From Desulfobacteraceae bacterium (GTDB taxonomy: Bacteria; Desulfobacterota; DSM-4660; Desulfatiglandales; Desulfatiglandaceae), in the NCBI GenBank assembly GCA_013203065.1, contig JABMQV010000220.1:1-5565 (forward strand): a stretch of 5,565 nucleotides of DNA. Direction: 5' to 3'. Each line of letters opens with the position of its first letter. Position 1 is the stretch's first letter. The position numbers and the translations under genes are program-made. Positions 1-5,331 of the stretch are shown here, piece after piece. The notes under the pieces were generated by a model that had not been told where the DNA came from, ran no database searches, and saw nothing but the letters and a program-made list of their open reading frames with translations.

Positions 1-375
1 GTGATGAATGCGGGGATAAACATTTACTGGTTCAAGGTCCAGGCACTGTTTATCGCCAGTTCAGTGGGGGCCTTTGCAGGCGCCTATATGACCCATGTGT
101 ATATGTTTGTGGGGATGCCTGTCTTTGCGCTGGACTACTCAATCCTCCCCATTGCAGCCGCAGTGGTGGGAGGGACCGGGACCCTTGCCGGCCCCATGCT
201 GGGGGCCTTTATCCTTGTACCCCTCTCAGAGATCCTGAGAGGCCTTGGGGGGCTCAGGATCGTCTTTTACGGGCTGTTCCTTGTGGTATTCACCGTTGCG
301 TTACCAGAGGGGATCTTTCACTACATCCGAAGGAAATACCATCAGTTTGAGAGATGGGTGGAGGTGGAAGCATGA
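1..375 (+). CDS. livM: LivM-type ABC transporter permease, C-terminal part (5' end outside window)
   Basis: This is the last 124 residues of an inner-membrane permease of the branched-chain amino acid (LIV/HAAT) ABC transporter family; LivM proteins usually have about 300-350 residues, so over half lies left of the window. The GTG at position 1 is an internal valine codon rather than a start. Visible are a hydrophobic span at about residues 13-37, then the hydrophobic, glycine-rich stretch at about 48-80 containing VVGGTGTLAGPMLGAF, typical of LivM/LivH C-termini, and a last membrane span at about 85-105 followed by a basic cytoplasmic tail (YIRRKYHQF). It would form the translocation pore with LivH and dock onto the LivG/LivF ATPases encoded next. 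Its stop overlaps the start of livG (ATGA), indicating translational coupling. LivM rather than LivH is inferred from its position directly before livG and from the tail. The substrate cannot be read from this part. Confidence 0.9.
   Translation: MMNAGINIYWFKVQALFIASSVGAFAGAYMTHVYMFVGMPVFALDYSILPIAAAVVGGTGTLAGPMLGAFILVPLSEILRGLGGLRIVFYGLFLVVFTVALPEGIFHYIRRKYHQFERWVEVEA
360..364 (+). promoter_or_regulatory. Ribosome binding site of livG, decides its start
   Basis: GGAGG lies 7 nt before the ATG at 372, inside the end of livM. It supports 372 over the in-frame ATG at 354, which would add a low-complexity MGGGGS leader encoded by the Shine-Dalgarno region itself. Confidence 0.75.
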
Positions 376-1127
376 GCCCTTCCCCTCTTCTTACCGTATC
401 CGGCATCTCCAAGCAATTTGGCGGCGTGCTGGCCGTAGACAGCGTCGACATTGAACTGATGAAGGGAGAGCTCCTGGGGCTTATCGGGCCCAATGGTTCC
501 GGGAAAACTACCACTGTAAATCTGATAACAGGCTTTGTAAAACCAACAGCGGGTGAGGTCTATTATAGGGATGAGAGGATAACCGGCTGGCCCCCGTACA
601 AGGTGGTCAGGCTCGGTATCGCCAGGACCTTTCAGATGGTAAAACCCTTTTATCAGCTCCCGGCCTACAAGAATATGATTATCCCCCTCTATTCACCCAG
701 GGTCAAAGGATTGGCAGGCGGGAAATATGGGGACCGCGATGCAGTAGCCCTGGATCTGCTGGAAGAAGTGGGGTTTGAAAGGGACTCGTTTGTGGCATAC
801 AAAGCGGCCAGCGTGCTCCCCCATGGATATCTCAAAAGGCTGGAATTGGCCAAGGCAATTGCCCTGCAGCCCGATCTTCTGATCCTGGATGAGCTCTTCT
901 CTGGCCTGAGCCTGGCCGAGGTGGCGAGCATCGTTCCCATCATTGAAAAACTCCGGATGGAGGGAAAGACCATCATCATGATTGAACACCGGCTGAAGGA
1001 GCTTTTCAGGATCGCCGACAGGGTCATTGTCCTCAACTTCGGCGGAAAGATAGCCGACGGGAAACCATCTGGCGTCATGGAAAGCGAGGCGGTCAAGAAG
1101 GCCTATCTGGGTACGGAAGCGGGGTGA
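372..1127 (+). CDS. livG: LivG-type ABC transporter ATP-binding protein
   Basis: A 251-residue cytoplasmic ATPase, full length for LivG, that powers a LIV-type importer as a heterodimer with LivF. In order: Walker A GPNGSGKT (39-46), Q-loop in TFQMVKPF (Gln88), the LivG-type insertion around 100-120, the signature region LPHGYLKRLELAKAIA (149-164), Walker B LLILDE (169-174) with catalytic Glu174, and the switch His205 in IEH. The C-terminus VKKAYLGTEAG has the usual AYLG ending. Start 372 is chosen from the GGAGG site and the ATGA overlap with livM. Oddities: the LSGGQ-type signature is loose (LPHGY; E. coli LivG has AYGQQ in this region) and the residue after Walker B is Leu, where DEP is usual. 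The ATPase core otherwise looks intact. Family identity is firm; branched-chain amino acid specificity is not shown, because related cassettes import aromatic and other carboxylates, amides or urea. Confidence 0.93.
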   Translation: MSPSPLLTVSGISKQFGGVLAVDSVDIELMKGELLGLIGPNGSGKTTTVNLITGFVKPTAGEVYYRDERITGWPPYKVVRLGIARTFQMVKPFYQLPAYKNMIIPLYSPRVKGLAGGKYGDRDAVALDLLEEVGFERDSFVAYKAASVLPHGYLKRLELAKAIALQPDLLILDELFSGLSLAEVASIVPIIEKLRMEGKTIIMIEHRLKELFRIADRVIVLNFGGKIADGKPSGVMESEAVKKAYLGTEAG

Positions 1128-1132
1128 AGGCC

Positions 1133-1136
1133 GAGG
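1133..1136 (+). promoter_or_regulatory. Ribosome binding site of livF
   Basis: GAGG in the 16-nt spacer after livG stands 7 nt before the ATG at 1144. It gives livF its own initiation signal and supports that start codon. Confidence 0.6.
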
Positions 1137-1143
1137 GCGGAAT

Positions 1144-1890
1144 ATGCTTGAAATACACAATTTGATGGTCTTTTTTGAAAATGCCCTGGCCCTTAATGAT
1201 TTTTCAATGGAGGTCGGCGAGGGTGAGATCGTCGGGGTTATCGGGTCCAACAGCGCGGGCAAGACGACCCTTATGAACACGGTTTCAGGCCTCATCATCG
1301 ACATGAAGATCAAGGAACAGCGCAAGGGTGGAGAAAGAATAACCCTGTACGGAGAAATTGTTTTCCAGGGTGAAGATATCACGGAAACCCACCCCTATGA
1401 GAGGGTAAAGAAGGGGCTTGTCCTCGCCAGGGAGAGACACCCCATATTTCCGGAAAGTGATGTGGCGGAAAACCTCAAGATAGCCGGCCATCAAAGAAAG
1501 AAGTCCGAGATAACGGAGATGACTCAATATGTCTTCACCCTGTTTCCGGCCCTTTCCCAACTGCGACGCCGTAAGGCCGGTTTCCTGAGCGGGGGCGAAC
1601 AGCAGATGCTGTCCATAGGGATGACCCTGATTGTCAAACCGACCCTTCTTCTTCTGGATGAACCGCTGCTGGGACTCAGCCCCATGATGCAGACCTTGCT
1701 GGTTGAAGCCATACAGAATTTGAGAAAAGAGTCGGGCATCACCATCTTCATGACCGAACAATTCGCCCGGCCCATACTCCCCATGATCGACAGGGGATAT
1801 ATTCTTGAAAATGGCATGCTCACACTCACCGGGACGGGGGCGGAGCTCATGGACAACCCTGAGATAAAGGCCGCCTACTTTGGAATCTGA
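1144..1890 (+). CDS. livF: LivF-type ABC transporter ATP-binding protein
   Basis: A 248-residue ATPase, partner of LivG in a LIV-type importer. In order: Walker A region GSNSAGKTT (34-42), the LSGGEQQ signature (148-154), Walker B LLLLDEP (168-174) with Asp172 and Glu173, and TEQ (204-206), where the switch position is Gln206. Gln instead of His is normal for LivF (E. coli LivF has VEQN), and the following DRGYILENG block and terminal AAYFGI are also LivF-typical, which separates it from the neighbouring LivG. Two departures are visible. The fourth Walker A position, usually Gly, is Ser37, and there is a roughly 12-residue lysine/arginine-rich expansion after SGL (about 52-66, IDMKIKEQRKGGER) between Walker A and the strand YGEIVFQGEDIT. 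The usual VPEGR.IFP motif appears as ARERHPIFP (95-103). The gene follows livG by 16 nt and precedes the ligase by 4 nt, all one operon. Substrate is unknown. Confidence 0.93.
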   Translation: MLEIHNLMVFFENALALNDFSMEVGEGEIVGVIGSNSAGKTTLMNTVSGLIIDMKIKEQRKGGERITLYGEIVFQGEDITETHPYERVKKGLVLARERHPIFPESDVAENLKIAGHQRKKSEITEMTQYVFTLFPALSQLRRRKAGFLSGGEQQMLSIGMTLIVKPTLLLLDEPLLGLSPMMQTLLVEAIQNLRKESGITIFMTEQFARPILPMIDRGYILENGMLTLTGTGAELMDNPEIKAAYFGI

Positions 1891-1894
1891 TCCC

Positions 1895-3538
1895 ATGGGA
1901 AATAGTAATAAACACAGCATATCTTCCACATTTGAGAGGGTTGCCCGGAGGAGAGGGGACGACACTGCGGTTATCTATCTGGGCACCAAGTACTCTTATC
2001 TCAAGGTGAAGGACCTGGCCAAACGCTTTGCCGCCGCTTTGGCAGACATGGGGCTCCGGCAGGGCCAAAGGATCATCATTTATCTCCCAAACAGCATCCA
2101 GTGGGTGATCGTGTGGCTTGGGATTCAGAGAGCGGGTGGGGTGGCCGTTCCCATAACCCCCATTTACACCCCTTACGATCTCAAATACATCGCCAACGAC
2201 AGCGAAGCAGAGGCGATTATCTGTGCTGACACGAACTTCGGGTACGTGACAAAGGTACTGCCCGAAACCAATCTGAAGCAGGTAATTGTAACAAGAATGG
2301 CCGACCTTCTTCCCTGGTGGAAGCGATGCTTTGGCTACCTCTTTGATGTCATCCCAAAGGGAAAGATAGCCTATCACAAGGACACCTATTCCCTGAGAAA
2401 GATCTTATCCGATTATCGCAATGGAAAAAGTGATCTGCCGGAACCGATGCAGGAAGGGAGCCCCGTCGTTGAAATCCTCTTTACAGGCGGCACGACCAGA
2501 TATCCCAAGGGAGTCCCCATAAACCAGGCCCTCTTTCTTACCTGTGCCGAGGAAAACATACGGATGAGCGAACCGATCTTTCCCGCAGAAAAAAACATTA
2601 TCATGGGCAATGCCCCCCTTTTCCATATCCTGGGACAGACCTGCGGCCTCAGCACCCTCCTGGTGGGTGGGACCCTGATGCTTCAACCAAAAGTCAACCT
2701 TGACGCCACACTGGAATCCATTGAACGATTCAAGGCAACAACCATGATAGGCGTCCCCACCCTCTATCGTATGATCCTGGATCATGACCGACTCGACCAG
2801 TATGATCTGAGTTCGGTGGGGTACTGGTACAGCGCGGGAGATGTGCTTCCTGTTGAGGTGGGAAAGCGATGGTTCGAGAAATTTCACAAGGTCATCTATC
2901 AGGGATATGGTGCAACCGAGACCTGCGGCGGTGTCTCCATGTGCCCCGTGGATATTGATAATCCGCCAAGGAGCGTGGGGACCATTGTGGCCAGCAAGAG
3001 CGTCAAGATCGTGGACAGTGAGACCCTGACCTCTGTCAGATTGGGGGAGCCCGGGGAACTGCTTGTCTCATCCGATCACATGGTCACCGAATACATCAAC
3101 AAACCCGAAGAGACCCTCGAGTCCTTTATTGAGCAGGAGGGGAAAAGATGGTACCGCACCGCCGACATCATGTCCATGGATGAAGAGGGCCATCTCTATT
3201 TTGTTGATCGGACCGTTGATACCATAAAACACAAGGGCTACCGGGTATCGGCTTCGGAGATAGAGGCCATTTTACAGGAACACACGGCGGTCATCGCCTC
3301 TTGCGTGGTTGGTGTGGAAGATCAGAAGGTGGGAGAGAGGATCAAGGCATTTGTGGTGCTCAGAGAAGATATCAAGGGTGTTACAGGCTATGATCTTATC
3401 AGGTGGTGCCGGGAAAGACTCGTCTCATACAAGGTCCCCCAATATATCGAATTCAGGGACATGCTCCCAAAGTCCAAGGTCGGAAAACTCCTGAGACGAG
3501 AGATCCGCAGCGAAGAAGAGAGAAGGGCAGAGGTGTGA
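1895..3538 (+). CDS. AMP-forming acyl-CoA ligase (ANL superfamily, long/medium-chain fatty acid-CoA ligase-like)
   Basis: A 547-residue cytoplasmic enzyme expected to activate a carboxylic acid to its CoA thioester through an acyl-adenylate (acid + ATP + CoA gives acyl-CoA + AMP + PPi). Motifs in order: P-loop TGGTTRYPKGV (197-207), PLFHILGQ (241-248), the adenylate motif YQGYGATET (335-343), YRTAD (420-424; usually YRTGD) with the Asp that binds the ribose, the hinge region FVDRTVDTIKHKGYRVSASEIE (starts about 436), and C-terminal PKSKVGKLLRRE (525-536) with catalytic Lys531. Length and order are complete. The P-loop has Arg202 where Gly is usual (TSGTTG). ATG 1895 lies 4 nt after the livF stop with only a weak ribosome binding site, so translation is probably coupled; an in-frame TTG at 1880 overlapping livF is the alternative (552 residues). 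Its place in a transporter operon suggests that it traps the imported acid. Chain length or aromatic preference cannot be assigned by eye; a phenylacetate- or benzoate-type substrate is not excluded. Confidence 0.9.
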   Translation: MGNSNKHSISSTFERVARRRGDDTAVIYLGTKYSYLKVKDLAKRFAAALADMGLRQGQRIIIYLPNSIQWVIVWLGIQRAGGVAVPITPIYTPYDLKYIANDSEAEAIICADTNFGYVTKVLPETNLKQVIVTRMADLLPWWKRCFGYLFDVIPKGKIAYHKDTYSLRKILSDYRNGKSDLPEPMQEGSPVVEILFTGGTTRYPKGVPINQALFLTCAEENIRMSEPIFPAEKNIIMGNAPLFHILGQTCGLSTLLVGGTLMLQPKVNLDATLESIERFKATTMIGVPTLYRMILDHDRLDQYDLSSVGYWYSAGDVLPVEVGKRWFEKFHKVIYQGYGATETCGGVSMCPVDIDNPPRSVGTIVASKSVKIVDSETLTSVRLGEPGELLVSSDHMVTEYINKPEETLESFIEQEGKRWYRTADIMSMDEEGHLYFVDRTVDTIKHKGYRVSASEIEAILQEHTAVIASCVVGVEDQKVGERIKAFVVLREDIKGVTGYDLIRWCRERLVSYKVPQYIEFRDMLPKSKVGKLLRREIRSEEERRAEV

Positions 3539-3557
3539 GGTGGTAACCCCACACCTC
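3530..3557. terminator. Stem-loop in the convergent junction (possible weak or bidirectional terminator)
   Basis: GAGGTGTG (3530-3537) and CACACCTC (3550-3557) form a perfect 8-bp inverted repeat around a 12-nt loop. The left arm includes the last codons and most of the ligase stop codon. Lying between two convergent genes, it could end or stabilise both messages. There is no T-run after the right arm on the plus strand; on the minus strand the next bases are pyrimidine-rich (CTGCCCTTCTCTCTTCTTC) but not a U-tract. It is therefore not a classical intrinsic terminator. Confidence 0.4.
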
Positions 3558-3596
3558 ATTGCCCTGCGTCACAATCAGGAACGTAACCAAATCAGA

Positions 3597-4754
3597 TCAA
3601 AAGGATTTTTTGAAGATATCCGCCACGTCCTCAACGCTCAGCGTCCTGGGGGTGTTACCCAGCAAGCGCTGCTCACCGTGGGCCGCTTTTGCCCATTTCG
3701 CTATTTTGGTTTGATCGCCGCCCACTTCCGAGAGCGTTGTCGGAAGTCCCACCATCTTGGCCAGTTCGCTCATCCCTGCGACAGCCTCATCTGCTGCCTC
3801 CCACGGGGTCAGGCCTTGAACATCAACCCCCATGGCTTCCGCCAGTTTCCTGAACTTCGGCAGACATGAAATGGAAATAGAGCGCATGGTCTCGGCAAAG
3901 ATCACGATCAGGGCGAGGCCGTGGGAGAGGTGGTACTCCGCCCCGATGGGATAGGCCAGGGCGTGAACCGCACCCACGCCTGCATTATTCAAAGAGATAC
4001 CCGCCATAAAACTGCCCAAGGCCATGTTGTAGCGGGCCGTCATATCGTTGCCGTTCGCAAAGGCAGGTCCCAGATTTTCCGCAACCAGCTTCGTGGCTTC
4101 CAGGGCGATGGTGTCTGTCAATGGGCTGGCGCTGACGGCTACGTAAGCTTCCACTGCGTGGATGAATGCGTCGATTCCAGTTGCCGCCGTGACCGCCTGG
4201 GGCATGCTCACCGTCAGGTTGGGGTCTACAATCGCAACATCCGCCAAGATGTTTTGAGCGCTCACCACCCGCTTGAGATTTACTGCCTTGTCCGTGAAAA
4301 CGGCCATCCGCGTTACCTCTGATCCCGTGCCGGATGTGGTCGTGACCATAATGGTGGGCAGGCCCCGACGGGGCACATTGTCCACCCCGAAAAAATCCTG
4401 GATATCCCCCTCATTCGTCATCATCGCCGAAACCACCTTTGTTGTATCCATAGAGCTGCCGCCGCCCACGGCCACAAAGACATCAAACTTGCCCTCTTTG
4501 GCCATTTTTGAGGCCTCCAACAGGTTTTGAATGGATGGCTCCGGCTCAACAGTGTCGAAGATGTCGTACTCCAAACCCTCTCCCTTGAGAGACTCGTAAA
4601 CCGGATCAAGGAGACCCGCCTTGGCCACCCCCGGGTCGGTGAGCAACATAACTCTCCCTGCCCCCAATCGCCTGGCCTCCGCCCCCACCTGACGCACCGT
4701 GTCAAATCCAAAAAGTATCCAGTCCGGCGTCCTCACTCTGAATGATCCTAACAT
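3597..4754 (-). CDS. Iron-containing (group III) alcohol dehydrogenase
   Basis: A 385-residue, full-length member of the Fe-ADH family, cytoplasmic NAD(P)-dependent enzymes that interconvert alcohols and aldehydes or ketones. The N-terminal Rossmann-like domain carries VGGGSSMD (96-103) for the dinucleotide and TTTSGTGSEVT (138-148). The C-terminal helical domain supplies metal ligands by alignment from memory with E. coli FucO: Asp195 and His199 in GIDAFIHAVEAY, His264 in VHALAYPIG and His278 in LSHG. FucO has a further conserved His four residues after the third ligand; here it is Tyr268 (ALAYP), which I believe is common in one Fe-ADH subfamily. The ATG at 4754 is preceded by an excellent ribosome binding site, so the start is secure. 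It converges on the ligase and diverges from the tetR gene across a long control region. The substrate is unknown: butanol/ethanol-, 1,3-propanediol- and 4-hydroxybutyrate-type enzymes share these motifs. Apparently a single-gene transcript within this window. Confidence 0.94.
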   Translation of the reverse strand: MLGSFRVRTPDWILFGFDTVRQVGAEARRLGAGRVMLLTDPGVAKAGLLDPVYESLKGEGLEYDIFDTVEPEPSIQNLLEASKMAKEGKFDVFVAVGGGSSMDTTKVVSAMMTNEGDIQDFFGVDNVPRRGLPTIMVTTTSGTGSEVTRMAVFTDKAVNLKRVVSAQNILADVAIVDPNLTVSMPQAVTAATGIDAFIHAVEAYVAVSASPLTDTIALEATKLVAENLGPAFANGNDMTARYNMALGSFMAGISLNNAGVGAVHALAYPIGAEYHLSHGLALIVIFAETMRSISISCLPKFRKLAEAMGVDVQGLTPWEAADEAVAGMSELAKMVGLPTTLSEVGGDQTKIAKWAKAAHGEQRLLGNTPRTLSVEDVADIFKKSF

Positions 4755-4759
4755 TTTTT

Positions 4760-4767
4760 CCTCCTTT
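4760..4767 (-). promoter_or_regulatory. Ribosome binding site of the alcohol dehydrogenase
   Basis: On the minus strand AAAGGAGG stands five A residues before the ATG at 4754. It is a near-consensus Shine-Dalgarno with ideal spacing, the strongest in the window, which fixes the start codon and suggests high translation. Confidence 0.85.
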
Positions 4768-5052
4768 CGTTTACAAGTGAACTGAAGCCAGGGGCCTCAT
4801 ATCGATCCCCGATGACCAAAGCTTTTCCTGAGTGGGAATCCCTATGACGTTCTGTCAGATCGACCCCCCATATCTCTCCCGGACATCCCAAGATTTTCTC
4901 CACCCTGAACAAAATAATGGGTTGCCTGGGCCCTTTGCTTGACAAAAGACAAGACCAAAATTCCCTGTATTTTCAATAGAGAAATCAAAGCACCTTTCAC
5001 GGCTAATGGGTTGGTGGAGGGATTGTTCGCAGCCGTCGATTGTCGGGAAAAG
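4768..5052. other. Noncoding leader/spacer upstream of the alcohol dehydrogenase
   Basis: About 285 nt with no gene I can support on either strand. Reading frames here are short, begin at poor start codons and encode nothing recognisable. A plus-strand TTGACA at 4939-4944 lacks a convincing -10 partner, and I found no strong close promoter for the dehydrogenase. If the promoter candidate at 5053-5082 is real, most of this stretch is an untranslated leader of roughly 290 nt. I see no riboswitch class I can name. Confidence 0.4.
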
Positions 5053-5082
5053 ACTTTATTGAACCTCGGTTTCCATTGTCAA
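5053..5082 (-). promoter_or_regulatory. Candidate sigma70-type promoter facing the alcohol dehydrogenase
   Basis: On the minus strand, TTGACA (5082-5077) is followed after 18 nt by TAAAGT (5058-5053), which matches the -10 consensus at four of six positions. It points toward the dehydrogenase about 300 nt away. The -35 is perfect but the -10 is mediocre and the distance long, so this is only a candidate. Confidence 0.35.
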
Positions 5083-5159
5083 GAAAAAAGCGGTGTTTGA
5101 GTGATCTTCAGGGGGAAGACAGGCGGTGAAAGGCCCGAAAAATTGGGGGAGACAAAAGT

Positions 5160-5173
5160 TGAGCAAACGCTCA
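5160..5173. promoter_or_regulatory. Inverted repeat TGAGC-N4-GCTCA, candidate operator
   Basis: Perfect 5-bp arms TGAGC (5160-5164) and GCTCA (5169-5173) flank AAAC. The symmetric 14-bp form is of the kind bound by TetR-family dimers, and it ends 8 nt before the -35 of the tetR promoter. Binding by the adjacent TetR protein is inferred from position and symmetry only. Confidence 0.45.
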
Positions 5174-5181
5174 CTATTGTC

Positions 5182-5211
5182 TTGACACGCATGATCGTGT
5201 TTCAGTATAGA
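5182..5211 (+). promoter_or_regulatory. Sigma70-type promoter of the TetR-family gene
   Basis: TTGACA (5182-5187) is a perfect -35. After 18 nt comes TATAGA (5206-5211), inside the AT-rich run TATAGATAATTTT. It is the best promoter in the window on the plus strand and lies about 120 nt before the tetR start, giving an untranslated leader of roughly 100-115 nt. Confidence 0.55.
5185..5200. promoter_or_regulatory. Inverted repeat ACACG-N6-CGTGT overlapping the tetR promoter
   Basis: ACACG (5185-5189) and CGTGT (5196-5200) form perfect 5-bp arms around 6 nt. The left arm overlaps the -35 and the right arm lies in the spacer, so a protein bound here would block RNA polymerase. It is a candidate site for autoregulation by the downstream TetR protein, but its arms differ from those of the repeat at 5160-5173. 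Confidence 0.4.
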
Positions 5212-5235
5212 TAATTTTCCTTCCAGTATCCCATC

Positions 5236-5263
5236 CCGTTCCATGCCATGGCTCTTGGAACGG
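5236..5263 (+). promoter_or_regulatory. Stem-loop in the tetR leader
   Basis: CCGTTCCA (5236-5243) and TGGAACGG (5256-5263) are a perfect 8-bp inverted repeat around a 12-nt loop that itself holds the palindrome GCCATGGC (5245-5252). It lies between the promoter and the tetR start and would fold in the mRNA. No T-run follows, so it is not an intrinsic terminator. It could be an RNA structure controlling translation or stability, or a protein-binding site in DNA. Confidence 0.45.
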
Positions 5264-5293
5264 AAATTAAGTGAACCGATACCCGGATGAAGA

Positions 5294-5310
5294 CGTGAGG
5301 TCGCCTCACG
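5294..5310 (+). promoter_or_regulatory. Short stem-loop just before the tetR start
   Basis: CGTGAGG (5294-5300), loop TCG, and CCTCACG (5304-5310) make a perfect 7-bp GC-rich hairpin. It ends 6 nt before a possible GTG start at 5317 and 21 nt before the ATG at 5332. The left arm contains GTGAGG, the only purine-rich Shine-Dalgarno-like sequence available to the GTG start, which the hairpin would hide. Translational control is inferred. Confidence 0.45.
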
Positions 5311-5331
5311 GGCAATGTGTCGAAAAGGGGC

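Noticed and set aside
1285..1965. Minus-strand 226-codon frame opposite livF
   Set aside because: It is the antisense shadow of a well-conserved ATPase and has no recognisable domain of its own.
4921..4938. Possible sigma54 promoter around TGGGCCCTTTGC
   Set aside because: The GG to GC distance is 7 nt rather than the required 10; no proper sigma54 site was found on either strand by eye.
4748..4945. Minus-strand 65-codon reading frame upstream of the dehydrogenase
   Set aside because: It begins with TTG without a ribosome binding site, overlaps the dehydrogenase start, and its product resembles no family I know; treated as chance.
4938..4953. CTTG-N8-CAAG with a TTGACA -35 on the plus strand
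   Set aside because: No -10 sequence at a workable distance, and the repeat arms are only 4 bp.
5243..5290. 15-codon ATG frame in the tetR leader (MPWLLERKLSEPIPG)
   Set aside because: It has no Shine-Dalgarno sequence and its start is buried in the stem-loop at 5236-5263; no evidence of a leader peptide.
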